From Taklimakanibacter deserti (GTDB lineage Bacteria; Pseudomonadota; Alphaproteobacteria; Rhizobiales; Aestuariivirgaceae), in assembly GCA_003574785.1 (NCBI GenBank), contig QORU01000009.1:248001-312000 (forward strand): a DNA stretch of 64,000 nucleotides. The letters run 5' to 3'. The position numbers and the translations under genes are program-made. The notes beneath the pieces are model-generated. The model did no database searches. It saw only the letters and a program-made list of their open reading frames with translations, and was not told where the DNA came from. Of this stretch, positions 19,944 through 29,249 are shown piece after piece (position 1 is the first letter of the stretch; every line of letters begins with the position of its first letter).

Positions 19944-20873
19944 TCAAGAGAACAGAATAGAGGACAATTTACGGCGGCCCTGCAGGGTGAACTCGTCCTT
20001 GGGGCCCCAGGCTTCGAAGAACTTGACGAGCTGCTTGCGCGCCGCCTCGTCGTTCCAGTCGCGCTTGCGCCGGACGATGTAGAGGAGATTGTCGAGCGCT
20101 TCTTCCTTCTTGCCGGCGGCATTGAGCGCCAGCGCCAGGTCGAAGCGGGCCTGGTGGTCATCGGCATTGGCCTCGACGGCGCGCGTCAGCTTGGCGATCT
20201 CGCCGTGATCGACCGGGGTCGCTGCGAGCTCGAGCGCCGCCTTGGCGCTCACCACCTCGGGATCGTTCGCCTTGGCGGGCGGCACCAGGGCAAGCGTCGC
20301 TTTGGCCTGGTCGAGATCGCCGGACGCGATCTGGCACTTGGCGAGGCCGGCGATGGCGCCCGCATGCTCGCGGTCGACGCTCAAGACCTGGGCGAAGATC
20401 TGCGCCGCTTCGGCGAGGTTGTTCTGCGCCAGCGCCTCGCGGCCGGCCGAGACCGCGGCCTCGATCTCCTCGGCCATGCTGCCCTGCGACCCCAGGCGGT
20501 CGATGAACTGCTTGATCTGGCTTTCGGGCAGCGCCCCCATGAAGCCGTCGACCGGCTGGCCGTCGACAAAGGCAAAGACGGCCGGGATCGACTGCACCCG
20601 CATCTGGGCGGCGAGTTGCTGGTTCTCATCGACATTGATCTTGACCAGCCGGACCTTGCCGCCCGCCTGCTGCACCTGCTTCTCGAGCATGGGGCCGAGC
20701 TGCTTGCAGGGGCCGCACCAGGGGGCCCAGAAATCGACGATGACCGGCACCTTGCGCGAGGTCTCGACCACATCCGCCATGAAGTTGCGGGTGTCGGAAT
20801 CCTTGATCAGCGCGCCCGCGGGCGGGCCGTCGGAGCCATTCGTCTTGGGGACGGCTTGCGAGGAGATAGCCAT
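19944..20873 (-). CDS. cnoX: Thioredoxin–TPR co-chaperone (YbbN/CnoX-like)
   Basis: This 309-residue protein has an N-terminal thioredoxin domain with an intact WCGPC active site (FWAPWCGPCKQLGP, near residue 47) and a C-terminal helical TPR region. E. coli CnoX has a degenerate active site whereas alphaproteobacterial CnoX keeps both cysteines, as seen here. The family holds oxidatively damaged proteins for GroEL/DnaK. The ATG at 20873 is preferred over a GTG at 20903. It leads the operon with Lon-N, Trm112 and DUF971 genes. Confidence 0.9.
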   Translation of the reverse strand: MAISSQAVPKTNGSDGPPAGALIKDSDTRNFMADVVETSRKVPVIVDFWAPWCGPCKQLGPMLEKQVQQAGGKVRLVKINVDENQQLAAQMRVQSIPAVFAFVDGQPVDGFMGALPESQIKQFIDRLGSQGSMAEEIEAAVSAGREALAQNNLAEAAQIFAQVLSVDREHAGAIAGLAKCQIASGDLDQAKATLALVPPAKANDPEVVSAKAALELAATPVDHGEIAKLTRAVEANADDHQARFDLALALNAAGKKEEALDNLLYIVRRKRDWNDEAARKQLVKFFEAWGPKDEFTLQGRRKLSSILFS

Positions 20874-21178
20874 GGAAGGACCTTTCGGAAGCGGGATTTT
20901 CACCCCTTAAATGGCGGATCGGGCAAGTGATTGCAACCGGGCGGGATTTTGCGGTCAGGCGCCCGCAAATTCAGGGATTATCAGGGATTATCAGGGATTT
21001 TTTGCAAAAAGTGCCGGCCTCAGCAAAATCAAGGGCTTAGCGTTCCGAGCAGGGAATTCCGCTTGAGCGAGCAGGGAATTATCCGGCCGGGTAGGACGCC
21101 GAGGCGCTCGAGATGCATAGGCCCATGCTGAGATTCTCCAAATCTCACGGTCTGGCCCGCGATAGCAAGAGCGAATCC
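20874..21178. repeat. Non-coding gap with 10-bp tandem repeats
   Basis: This 305-base interval holds no convincing gene. TCAGGGATTA/T is repeated three times in tandem at 20971–21000, and GAGCAGGGAATT occurs twice at 21047–21081. Similar 'cagggatta' tracts recur in rhizobial intergenic DNA in my recollection and are sometimes mis-called as small proteins. The promoter of the thioredoxin operon should be at its left end. Confidence 0.6.
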
Positions 21179-21769
21179 TCAGGCCAGGACCTCGAACTGC
21201 CTGAGGATCCAGAACAGCTGGTAGATGAGCCCGACGGTGACGAAGGCGGCCTGATAGCGCCGGCTCGGCACGAACATGGCGATGATCGAGCACAAGGCGA
21301 AGGCGGCCTGGCGCAGGGGATATTCGATGCCGAAGGAGCGGAAATAGTCAGCCCCCTTGATCCAGGTGTCGATGAGGTCGAGCACGAAGATGAGCGCCAG
21401 GAAGCCATAGAACCATTGGCGGCGCGACTGGAAATAGTCCTCGAACCCTTTGTACTCGTCCATGCGGTCGGGAAACAGAAGGGCGGCGAGGACCGCGAAG
21501 ATCGCGGCATAGAAGATCAGGAAGAGATAGATCTCGAAGGTCCAGTGGCTGAGCGAGGCCAGTCCGAACTCGAACCACCAGAAATGGGTGATGGCGAGAA
21601 GCAGGAACAGGACCCAGCCCAAATGGATCGGGTAGATCTGCTCGCGCTGGGGATGCTGCACGAAACGCGTCAAGCCTGAGACGAGACGCGTCAGGCTCAA
21701 GCCCAGGACGATGCCGAGGATGATGCGGATGTGGATGAACGCATCATGAGGAATAGGTGCGGCTTCCAT
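21179..21769 (-). CDS. Hypothetical multi-pass membrane protein
   Basis: I do not recognise this 196-residue protein. It has about six hydrophobic segments (starting IILGIVLGLSLTRLVSGL near residue 15 and LGWVLFLLLAITHFWWF near 50), with charged connectors such as FPDRMDEYKGFEDYF and a basic SRRYQ loop. It is a predicted inner-membrane protein. It stands alone on the minus strand between the repeat-rich gap and the editing-domain gene. Confidence 0.75.
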   Translation of the reverse strand: MEAAPIPHDAFIHIRIILGIVLGLSLTRLVSGLTRFVQHPQREQIYPIHLGWVLFLLLAITHFWWFEFGLASLSHWTFEIYLFLIFYAAIFAVLAALLFPDRMDEYKGFEDYFQSRRQWFYGFLALIFVLDLIDTWIKGADYFRSFGIEYPLRQAAFALCSIIAMFVPSRRYQAAFVTVGLIYQLFWILRQFEVLA

Positions 21770-21817
21770 GATGCGCCGATCATCGCCAGGCGAGCGGAAA
21801 GCGCAAGTCGGAATGAT

Positions 21818-22321
21818 TCAATCGGCAAGCGCCACGATGCGGGGCTCATGCCCGCAGGAGCGGATGAAGGTCAAGAGATCGGCCGCGGCGATGGTCGTCG
21901 TAGCGTCATTGCTGAGCGGGTGATAGTTGAGAAGGGGCTCCTGCATCATGCGCTCCTCGAGGATGACGGTGACGCGGTTCTCGGTGTCGTTGATCAGGCC
22001 GAAGGGGGTGACGGAGCCGGGCTCGACCCCCAAGAGCTCCATGAGGAGCGGCGGCTTGCCGAAGGACAGCCGGCGCGAGCCGATCCTGGCCGGGGCCGCT
22101 TTGAGGTCGATCTTCGAATCCTCCAGGCAGACGATCAGCCAGACGACGCCCTTCTCGTCCTTGAGGAAGAGGTTCTTGCAATGGCCGCCCGGGATCTGGC
22201 CGCGCAGCTCCCTTGCTTCCTCGACCGTGAAGACGGGTGGGTGCTCGCGGGTCTGGGTCTTTATACCCAGCTGCGAGAATCGGGCCATGAGATCGGCGCG
22301 GCTGGAAGGCATTTTCACCAT
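21818..22321 (-). CDS. Aminoacyl-tRNA editing domain protein (YbaK/ProX type)
   Basis: This 167-residue free-standing editing domain has HPPVFTVEEAR near residue 27, HCKNLFLKD near 47 (the catalytic Lys region of ProXp/YbaK deacylases) and GSVTPFGLIND near 103. Such proteins hydrolyse mischarged tRNAs in trans, for example Ala-tRNA-Pro. Bacterial prolyl-tRNA synthetases of alphaproteobacteria often lack their own editing domain, which would explain the stand-alone copy. Confidence 0.9.
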   Translation of the reverse strand: MVKMPSSRADLMARFSQLGIKTQTREHPPVFTVEEARELRGQIPGGHCKNLFLKDEKGVVWLIVCLEDSKIDLKAAPARIGSRRLSFGKPPLLMELLGVEPGSVTPFGLINDTENRVTVILEERMMQEPLLNYHPLSNDATTTIAAADLLTFIRSCGHEPRIVALAD

Positions 22322-22423
22322 CTGAAGGAAGGGTTTACCGGAAAAGCGAGGTTCCTATTGCATTTGTGCCGGGCTTAAGCAATAAGACCGGCGCGCCGGA
22401 ACTCAACCGGCGCCTTACCTAAT

Positions 22424-22498
22424 GCGGGCGTAGCTCAGGGGTAGAGCACAACCTTGCCAAGGTTGGGGTCGAGGGTTCGAATCCCTTCGCCCGCTCCA
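22424..22498 (+). tRNA. tRNA-Gly (GCC anticodon)
   Basis: A full cloverleaf can be drawn: acceptor GCGGGCG pairs with CGCCCGC, the D-arm is GCTC-AGGGGTA-GAGC, the anticodon loop is CTTGCCAAG with GCC at the anticodon, and the T-arm is GAGGG-TTCGAAT-CCCTT. The discriminator T and encoded CCA are present, so CCA is genomic. It sits exactly at the left edge of the lower-GC accessory block. Confidence 0.97.
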
Positions 22499-22958
22499 AA
22501 TTTATACATGAAATCAATGCCGTATGAAGGTCCCATGGCGGAGGGGCCCTATTTGATTTTGGCTGGGGAAGCAAAGCGAAGAAATTGCAGGAAGTCGATG
22601 GCGGACTTTGCCCGAAATATTGGGGCCGAAGGACAGCGTCCCTCGCCTAGGTCCACGTGATGGACCTTTCGTCCTTTGCGACGAACGGCATACGCAATGA
22701 CCTTGTCTCGTACCCACCGCATCGGCTTTTGCGCCGCTTCAGGAACGACCTGCCATACTCGGCGCCAATACGTCATCGTCCGAAGCCACGCCGTCTGAAA
22801 GAACCGCAAGACTCGCATGCATCGAGAGAGCTGTTCGTCGAGCATTCAATAACTACTGCATTAACTTCACTATCAAAGTCGAGTTAATTGTAACCCGTGA
22901 ATTGGCGTGCCTAACTACAACGCTTGATGATCAAGACGAGTGAAATGTGGGGCAGGCG
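22499..22958. other. AT-richer gap after tRNA-Gly, no certain gene
   Basis: This 460-base stretch marks the switch from high-GC core DNA to lower-GC DNA. A 98-codon minus-strand frame (22549–22845, Trp/Arg-rich, unrecognised) could be a degraded gene, but other frames are equally open and there is no clear ribosome-binding site. I see no integrase or att-like copy of the tRNA 3' end. The last ~80 bases should hold the promoter of the following operon. Confidence 0.5.
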
Positions 22959-24620
22959 ATGAAGATGAATGGTTCCGAGCTTATTGCGTCCATCTTAAGC
23001 AAGGAAGGTGTGGCGATCATGCCCGCCTTTCCCTACAGCGATCTTATTGAAGCAGGAACCAAGTTTGGAATCAGACCGATCATTGTACGGCAAGAACGTC
23101 ATGCACTGCATATTGCCGACGGTTATGCGCGAACGACGGCCGGATGCAAGATTTGCTGCACGGCGGTCCAACATGGCCCAGGTTCGGAGAATTCGGTTGG
23201 AGCCATCGCGCAATGTTATGCAGATAACGTACCCGTGCTGCATATCCCCGGCGGGTATGCTCGAGAAAGCCAAGGCGTAGCGCCCAACTTCAGCGCTGCT
23301 CGCAACATGCAGTTTCTAAACAAATGGTGCGAGGTGGTTCCGGTTTCGGGGCGTATCCCGCAAATGCTGCAGCATGCCTTCGCATTGCTCCGAAATGGCA
23401 GGCCCGGGCCGGTGACGTTGGAGGTGCCCATCGACATTATGACCGAAGAGGTCGATCCCAGCTTGGCGGCAGCATATAAGGTGCAGCGCCGCTCGACACC
23501 GATTGCCGATCCAAAGGACATTGCGGATCTGGCCAATGCCATTCTGCGCGCCCGTGCTCCGGTTATCGTGGCGGGTCAAGGCATCCTCTATGCCGAGGCT
23601 TGCCGCGAACTGCTGGAGTTGGCCGAGCTCACACAAATCCCGGTCATGTCGACATTGAATGGAAAGAGTTGCTTTCCAGAGAACCATCCGCTGGCGCTTG
23701 GCTGTGCAGGGTATTCGCGTCCTGATCAGGTCATCCATTTTCTAGATAAGGCGGATCTGATCATTGGGCTGGGAACGAGCTTTACGCGATCGGACTACAT
23801 CACACCCTTCCCGACCGAAGGCAGAATATTTGCACAGCTCACCAACTGGGAAGGCGATATCTCCAAAGACTACCCGGTCGACCTCGGGGTCATCGGAGAC
23901 GCGAAACTCTCGCTTGCCGCAGTCATAGAGGTGATAAAGGGCCGTATCGGACCAGACGGGCGCAAAGCTGAAAACGCAATTGCAGGCGAGGTCGCCGCTG
24001 TCAAATCCGCGTTCATGGCCAAGTGGATGCCGCATTTGACCTCTGAGGAAGAACCGATTTCGCCATATCGGGTCGTCTGGGATCTCATGCACACCGTGGA
24101 TCGCCGCAAAACCGTCGTGACTCATGATGCGGGTACGCCGCGTGATCAGGTGACGGCCTTCTACGAAACCATTGTTCCTCATGGTTATATGGGCTGGGGT
24201 AAAACCACACAGTTGGGAATGGGACTCGGCCTGATGCACGGCGCGAGGTTGGCGCGCCCGGATTGGAATTGCATCAATATCATGGGAGACGCGGCGTTTG
24301 GCATGACTGGGATGGACTTTGAAACCGGGGTGCGCAACCAGATCGGCGTAACCACGATCGTCCTTAAGAACTCCGTCATGGGCGGCTACACGAGACATCA
24401 TCCTGAAGCGGCCAAGAAGTATTCAATCGAGAAGTTAGGTGGAAATTATGCGGCGATGGCGACCGCTATGGGCGGACACGGCGAGAGCGTGGATAAGCCT
24501 GCCGATATCAAGCCGGCGCTAAGACGGGCTTTGGCGCAAAATGCCAAGGGTATGCCAGCACTCATCGAAATCATCACGCGCGAGGAGGTGCGCATACCGA
24601 ATCTTCTTCCGAAGATGTAA
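22959..24620 (+). CDS. ThDP-dependent enzyme, acetolactate-synthase-like, substrate unknown
   Basis: This is a roughly 553-residue three-domain ThDP enzyme. The PYR domain carries the catalytic Glu in VRQERHALHIADGYAR (near residue 45); a central domain follows, then a PP domain with the GDAAFG…N cofactor motif (about 446–475). The loop CTAVQHGPGSENSVGAIAQ replaces the usual TSGPG. It may ligate or decarboxylate a 2-oxo acid such as glyoxylate or pyruvate; sequence alone cannot decide. The start could be GTG 22947, ATG 22959 or ATG 22965. It precedes an FMN 2-hydroxyacid dehydrogenase in the accessory block. Confidence 0.8.
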   Translation: MKMNGSELIASILSKEGVAIMPAFPYSDLIEAGTKFGIRPIIVRQERHALHIADGYARTTAGCKICCTAVQHGPGSENSVGAIAQCYADNVPVLHIPGGYARESQGVAPNFSAARNMQFLNKWCEVVPVSGRIPQMLQHAFALLRNGRPGPVTLEVPIDIMTEEVDPSLAAAYKVQRRSTPIADPKDIADLANAILRARAPVIVAGQGILYAEACRELLELAELTQIPVMSTLNGKSCFPENHPLALGCAGYSRPDQVIHFLDKADLIIGLGTSFTRSDYITPFPTEGRIFAQLTNWEGDISKDYPVDLGVIGDAKLSLAAVIEVIKGRIGPDGRKAENAIAGEVAAVKSAFMAKWMPHLTSEEEPISPYRVVWDLMHTVDRRKTVVTHDAGTPRDQVTAFYETIVPHGYMGWGKTTQLGMGLGLMHGARLARPDWNCINIMGDAAFGMTGMDFETGVRNQIGVTTIVLKNSVMGGYTRHHPEAAKKYSIEKLGGNYAAMATAMGGHGESVDKPADIKPALRRALAQNAKGMPALIEIITREEVRIPNLLPKM

Positions 24621-24652
24621 CGGCCGGCGCCTGATGCCATTCCAACACCAGA

Positions 24653-25801
24653 ATGAATGTTGACCAAAAGTATCCAACTGTCGCGTCGATGGAGGTGGCG
24701 GCGAAACGCCGCGTGCCGCGATTTGCCTTCGAGTATATGGTTGGGGGGATTGGCGCAGAGCTTGGCTTGAGACGCAACCGCCAGGCCCTCGATGCCGTGA
24801 GGTTTCTCCCGAGATACCTTACGAGTTGCAAGCCCAATCTTGCCTGTACACTTTTGGATCGAACCTACGACCTTCCCATTGGTGTCTCGCCGATGGGTTT
24901 GAGCGGGATGATTTGGCCGGGATCTGCCGAACTCCTTGCCGTCACGGCGCAAAGCCACAAGATTCCCTTCGCCCTAAGCATGTTTGCGACCACTCGCTTG
25001 GAGCGCATTGCCCAGCTCGCGCCGCAATATGCCTGGTTTCAGCTCAATGTCCCCAATGACGCGGCGATCGAGGAGGATCTTATCGCTCGGGCGCAGCGCT
25101 CGGGATACGAAACCCTTGTTGTCACGATTGATGTGCCAACCGCGACGCGACGCGAGCACGATATTAGAAACGGTCTATCAATTCCACCACGCTTTGACGT
25201 CAGAACGCTCCTTCAAATTCTGCAGCGCCCGGCATGGGCGATTCACACGCTTCAAACGGGAGTTCCCGAGTTTGAAAATCTGAAACCCTATCTGCCCGGA
25301 AAGTTGAACCTGGTTGAGCTTGGCGAGTTCGTGGCGAGGATCATGGAGGGCCATGTCTCAGTGGAGCGGTTGAAAAGAATCCGTGATCGGTGGCGTGGGA
25401 AGCTTGTCGCCAAGGGCGTGCTCGATCCGGCCGACGCCGTGGCGTGCAAAGGGATCGGGGTTGATGCCATCGTCGTTTCAAACCATGGCGGGAGGCAGCT
25501 CGACGCGGCGCCGGCCGCGATCGAAGTCCTGGCCGAGGTGAAACGTGCCATCGGCGCGAATATGCCTGTCCTGGTCGACGGTGGAATCAGGTCCGGCCTA
25601 GACATTGCCCGGGCGCTGGCATGTGGGGCGGATTTCGTCCTTCTGGGCCGCGCCTTCATGTTCGGTGTCGCCGCTCTTGGCCGAACGGGAGGCGACCACG
25701 TCATCTCCGTGCTGCGAGAAGAATTACGTTCGACAATGGGGCAAATCGGGTGCGAGAAACTTACGGACCTGCCAAGCTTCGTCTGGAAAGAAAATCCGTG
25801 A
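24653..25801 (+). CDS. FMN-dependent 2-hydroxyacid dehydrogenase (LldD/glycolate-oxidase family)
   Basis: This 382-residue TIM-barrel flavoprotein has the N-terminal FAFEYMVGG segment, FQLNVPND near 128, the lysine of LVAKGVL near 250, and the diagnostic SNHGGRQLD (near 280) with the catalytic His and substrate-binding Arg. VDGGIRSG and LLGRAF complete the FMN phosphate site. The family oxidises L-lactate, glycolate or mandelate to the 2-oxo acid. It is 32 bases after the ThDP gene and probably supplies or consumes that enzyme's 2-oxo acid. Confidence 0.88.
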   Translation: MNVDQKYPTVASMEVAAKRRVPRFAFEYMVGGIGAELGLRRNRQALDAVRFLPRYLTSCKPNLACTLLDRTYDLPIGVSPMGLSGMIWPGSAELLAVTAQSHKIPFALSMFATTRLERIAQLAPQYAWFQLNVPNDAAIEEDLIARAQRSGYETLVVTIDVPTATRREHDIRNGLSIPPRFDVRTLLQILQRPAWAIHTLQTGVPEFENLKPYLPGKLNLVELGEFVARIMEGHVSVERLKRIRDRWRGKLVAKGVLDPADAVACKGIGVDAIVVSNHGGRQLDAAPAAIEVLAEVKRAIGANMPVLVDGGIRSGLDIARALACGADFVLLGRAFMFGVAALGRTGGDHVISVLREELRSTMGQIGCEKLTDLPSFVWKENP

Positions 25802-25848
25802 TAGCGTCCAATAGTCGTTGAGGCGGGAGCACCCTGATGGGTACGTCG

Positions 25849-26793
25849 TCAATCTCCACCGACTGCAGCAACCGGCAACGGCTTTAAATTTCGCCAGGGG
25901 ACGGGCTTGAGTGAATCTCGCAGCCAGTCCAGAAAACGCTTCGCCCGCGCGGACCGGCCATGGCGGCTTTCTGAGAGTGCGTAGATATCGGCCGGCGGCA
26001 AGCGCCAACGCTCCATCAGACGGACCAATCGGCCAGCCGCCAGATCTTCGGCGACATCCCACTCCGATCGAACCATCAGCCCGAGACCTGCCAGCGCCCA
26101 GGTGCGGATGACATCGCCATCATTGCTCGATAGGGCGCTTTCGATTCTGACCTGGACAGGGGTGCGGCTCCCATCCTGCAAGAACTTCAACTTGGTGGCG
26201 TCCTCCATATTCTCCCGCAGAACGATGCAATCGTGGTGTCGGAGATCTTCAGGGTTTTCCGGTGTTCCACGCTTTGCCAAATACTCGGGCGCAGCACAGA
26301 GAAACCGATCATTTGGCGCCAAACGCCTCGCCTGCAGGGAAGAATTGCGCAGCTGGCCGATATGGATCACCAGGTCGCAGGCGGAATCCTGTTCATGACC
26401 CGGCCTGTCCGATAGTTTGAGACTGATGTTCAAGTCAGGAAAAGAGCCACGAAAACGGCCGACAAGCGGTGCGACATAGCGCCTGCCAAAGCCGAATGGT
26501 GCCACGATACCAAGATGCCCCGAAACAGTACCCCGGCGCGCCGCCAGGGTATCCGTCAAGCGCCCGAGTTCGTCGAGGATTTCGCGCCCTCGTTCGACGA
26601 GGGCGCTGCCCTCGTCGGTCAGTATCATCCGGCGCCGGGTTCGGTCGAGCAATCGGACACCCAACCTCTCCTCCATCAGCCGTAAGCGCTGGCTGATGGC
26701 CGGCGGGGTCACGTCAAGCGACCGTGCGGCCGCCGATAGCGAAGACGATGTGGCCAAAACCACAAAAAAGCGAATATCCTCTGTAGAAACCAT
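25849..26793 (-). CDS. LysR-family transcriptional regulator
   Basis: This protein of about 314 residues has an N-terminal winged helix-turn-helix (SSSLSAAARSLDVTPPAISQRLRLMEERLG) and a C-terminal effector domain (GIVAPFGFGRRYVAP onward). GGAG precedes the ATG at 26793, which is chosen over longer frames. It is divergent from the Ehu-like transporter operon and convergent with the FMN dehydrogenase gene. It is therefore the likely substrate-responsive regulator of the accessory block, probably activating the transporter genes and repressing itself, as is usual for LysR pairs. Confidence 0.88.
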   Translation of the reverse strand: MVSTEDIRFFVVLATSSSLSAAARSLDVTPPAISQRLRLMEERLGVRLLDRTRRRMILTDEGSALVERGREILDELGRLTDTLAARRGTVSGHLGIVAPFGFGRRYVAPLVGRFRGSFPDLNISLKLSDRPGHEQDSACDLVIHIGQLRNSSLQARRLAPNDRFLCAAPEYLAKRGTPENPEDLRHHDCIVLRENMEDATKLKFLQDGSRTPVQVRIESALSSNDGDVIRTWALAGLGLMVRSEWDVAEDLAAGRLVRLMERWRLPPADIYALSESRHGRSARAKRFLDWLRDSLKPVPWRNLKPLPVAAVGGD

Positions 26794-26888
26794 TGTCTCC
26801 AGGGGCCCCAGCCGGTTTTCTGTGCAAAGACAGAGACAGGATGCAAATGTGTGCAATGCCAAACGGATAAGCACAAGCCATCTGATAA

Positions 26889-26911
26889 CTTAAGATGGAT
26901 ATTAATCTAAG
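26889..26911. promoter_or_regulatory. Candidate LysR binding site
   Basis: CTTAAGAT and ATCTAAG form an imperfect inverted repeat about 23 bases long in the 210-base divergent gap between lysR and the binding-protein gene. It fits the T-N11-A style LysR box in size and position. It was identified by eye only. Confidence 0.35.
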
Positions 26912-27003
26912 AATCACTTCTCGTCTATTGCCTCAGGCTAACCGTAGTGTTCACCTGTCGTCCGGGTGAATGAAAAATAATGCCTAAGAGACGGGAGGTT
27001 AAC

Positions 27004-27885
27004 ATGCTCGCCTGGACTAGAAGAACGATATGCACGCTATTGGTAGCCATTGTCTCGATGGTGGCGGTTGGGACCTTGGCAATGGCCGAAACCACGCTCG
27101 AACGCGGAAAGAGGGAAGGCAAGCTCCGCATTGGATTCAACAGCGAAAAACCATTTGCCTATATAGACGAGAATGGCAAGCCAACAGGGCTTGCCATTGA
27201 GAACGCGCGCGCAATCCTGACGAAGATCGGAATAGCCAATATCGAGGCAGTTGACATGGCCTGGGATAGCCTGATCCCGGCCTTGCAAGCCAACCAGATC
27301 GACATCATCGCCACAGGAATGGCTGTGCGGCCAAAACGGTGCGAGGTTGTGATATTCGACGAACCGTCGGTCGGCATTGGCAGCGCTATGATGGTCAAGG
27401 CAGGCAATCCGAAAAACATCCACAGTTACGATGATGCAGTGAAGAGTGCCGACGCGCGGATTGGCGTAATCCAGGGCGCAGAGGAAGGCAATTGGCTGAA
27501 GGCACTCGGCATGCCAGAGGCCCGTTTGGTCAATTTCCCCGATCCGGCCGCGATGCTTGCCGGACTGAAAGCGGATCGGATCGATGCGTTCGCGTTGGCG
27601 CCGGTCACCGTTCAAGCCATGCTTAACGAGTTGGGGCCCAGCGGGGGCGTCGAGCGCGCGCTTCCGTTTGGCGATGTCGTCATCGAGGGGGCATTGATGA
27701 AATTCTATCAAGGTGAAGTATTCCGCAAGGAGGACACCGATCTGCGCGATGCATTCAACACGCAGCTCGCCACCTTCCGCGGCAGCCCCGAACAGGCGGC
27801 CCTCTATGCTCCCTTCGGCATCACCAGTGCCGAGAATCCGCCTACGCCACCAAAGACAGCCCAAGAACTCTGCGAAGGGAAGTGA
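27004..27885 (+). CDS. ehuB: Periplasmic amino-acid-type binding protein, EhuB-like
   Basis: This 293-residue family-3 solute-binding protein has a signal peptide (about 30 residues, TRRTICTLLVAIV… to AMAET). GFNSEKPFAYIDENGKPTG, DIIATGMAVRPKRCE and VKAGNPKNIHSYDDA, with the C-terminal ELCEG, match the pattern of EhuB, the ectoine/hydroxyectoine binding protein of Sinorhizobium. GGGAGG five bases before ATG 27004 fixes the start. It heads an ehuBCDA-ordered transporter. Ectoine itself is not proven; a related zwitterionic solute is possible. Confidence 0.8.
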   Translation: MLAWTRRTICTLLVAIVSMVAVGTLAMAETTLERGKREGKLRIGFNSEKPFAYIDENGKPTGLAIENARAILTKIGIANIEAVDMAWDSLIPALQANQIDIIATGMAVRPKRCEVVIFDEPSVGIGSAMMVKAGNPKNIHSYDDAVKSADARIGVIQGAEEGNWLKALGMPEARLVNFPDPAAMLAGLKADRIDAFALAPVTVQAMLNELGPSGGVERALPFGDVVIEGALMKFYQGEVFRKEDTDLRDAFNTQLATFRGSPEQAALYAPFGITSAENPPTPPKTAQELCEGK

Positions 27886-27915
27886 GACTATATCGTCGCA
27901 TGCTTCGGTTCTCGA

Positions 27916-28596
27916 TTGAGCTTCATTGTGAACCTGCCTCCAATCTTTGATTATCTCGGACCTCTGAGCGTAGGATTGGTCCGAACCATTGAAGTGGGGG
28001 CAGGTGCAATCTTGCTGTCATTTATCCTCGCCTTTATCGCTGGTATCGGGCGCCTTGCGCGGTGGCGCATCATTCGATGGAGCTCGCGTGTCTATGTCGA
28101 GTTCTTCCGCGGCACCTCAATCTTGGTGCAGTTGTTCTGGCTCTATTTTGTGCTTCCGAAGTTGGGACTCCAGATACCGCCGATTGCCGCCGGCATCCTC
28201 GCTCTTGGATTGAATGGCGGTGCGTACGGCTCCGAGATCGTCAGGGGTGCCCTGCAGAGCTTTCCGAAAGGTCAGTGGGAAGCGGCGACGGCACTCAATC
28301 TATCGGCCGTGTCAACAATGTTCGACGTGGTTTTGCCGCAGGCCATTCGAACCATGCTGCCGCCCTTCAGCAATCTGTCAATTGAAGTTCTGAAGGGGAC
28401 GGCGCTGGTCTCGCTGATCTCGGTCACAGACCTCACCTATGCCGGTTATCAGATATACAGTCGTACATACCGTCCACTGGAAATATTCAGTCTCACACTA
28501 TTGATGTATCTGGGATTGGCGATCTGCCTGACCTCGGTCTTTCGCGCCCTTGAGCGATGGGCCGCGAGGGGCATCGATCGGCGGACTATGCCATGA
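27916..28596 (+). CDS. ehuC: Amino-acid ABC transporter permease, EhuC-like
   Basis: This 226-residue HisM/GlnP-type permease has GLVRTIEVGAGAILLSF near the N-terminus, FFRGTSILVQLFWLYFVLP near 65 and the EAA loop GQWEAATALNLSA near 120. No good ATG is available; TTG at 27916 is the longest start and GTG at 27928 an alternative. It overlaps the next permease gene by ATGA. Confidence 0.85.
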   Translation: MSFIVNLPPIFDYLGPLSVGLVRTIEVGAGAILLSFILAFIAGIGRLARWRIIRWSSRVYVEFFRGTSILVQLFWLYFVLPKLGLQIPPIAAGILALGLNGGAYGSEIVRGALQSFPKGQWEAATALNLSAVSTMFDVVLPQAIRTMLPPFSNLSIEVLKGTALVSLISVTDLTYAGYQIYSRTYRPLEIFSLTLLMYLGLAICLTSVFRALERWAARGIDRRTMP

Positions 28597-29249
28597 GTTT
28601 CTGGGACACGGATTTCGCCATATCCATAATTCCCCAGATCCTGGGGGGCGCACGAGTTACCATTGCGGCGACCTTCGGCGGGTTCGCGGCGGCCATGGTT
28701 ATCGGCCTCATCTTCGCCTGCCGGCCACGTCGCGGAGTAATTGCGTGGGCTGTCATCGGCTTTGTCGAGTCGATTCGTTCCACGCCCCTCCTCGTGCAGA
28801 TCTTCTTCCTGTACTACGTGCTTCCGAACTGGGGCATCGTGATGAGCGCCTGGCTGACTGGAGTCCTGGCCCTGGGGCTGCACTATGGATGCTACATATC
28901 GGAGGTTTTTCGCGCTGGATTCGAATCAGTGCCGCAGGGACAGCGTGAGGCCTCCGTCGCTCTCAATCTTGGGCGCTACCACACATTTCGCGACATCGTG
29001 CTGCCACAGGCTTTGCTTCCGATCGTGCCGGCACTCGGCAACTACCTGATCGGAATGTTCAAGGAGACACCCATCCTGTTCGTCATCTCGGTACATGAGA
29101 TGCTCTCGGTTGCAAAATTGATCGGCTCGGAAACATTCCGATACACCGAGCCTTACACAATCGTCGGCGCAATCTTCCTCGTGCTGAGCTTGAGCGCCGC
29201 GGCGCTCGTGCAGCAGGTCGAACGCTGGCTGGGAAGATGGACACGATGA
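28593..29249 (+). CDS. ehuD: Amino-acid ABC transporter permease, EhuD-like
   Basis: This permease of about 218 residues has ARVTIAATFGGFAAAMVIG, STPLLVQIFFLYYVLP and the EAA loop GQREASVALNLGRYHTF. The ATG at 28593 overlaps the EhuC-like stop as ATGA and is preferred to the upstream GTG frame at 28557. With the preceding permease it forms the heterodimeric channel. Its end overlaps the ATPase gene by 13 bases. Confidence 0.87.
   Translation: MSFWDTDFAISIIPQILGGARVTIAATFGGFAAAMVIGLIFACRPRRGVIAWAVIGFVESIRSTPLLVQIFFLYYVLPNWGIVMSAWLTGVLALGLHYGCYISEVFRAGFESVPQGQREASVALNLGRYHTFRDIVLPQALLPIVPALGNYLIGMFKETPILFVISVHEMLSVAKLIGSETFRYTEPYTIVGAIFLVLSLSAAALVQQVERWLGRWTR

Noticed and set aside
20971..21000. 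CRISPR-like array
   Set aside because: Repeats are only 10 bases and directly adjacent, with no spacers and no cas genes.
22549..22845. 98-codon minus-strand gene after tRNA-Gly
   Set aside because: No recognisable family or ribosome-binding site, and competing frames are equally open; described only within the gap entry.
22424..25950. Att-site pair for island integration at tRNA-Gly
   Set aside because: The only match to the tRNA 3' end (CTTCGCCCGC near 25943) is ten bases inside the lysR gene and is expected by chance.
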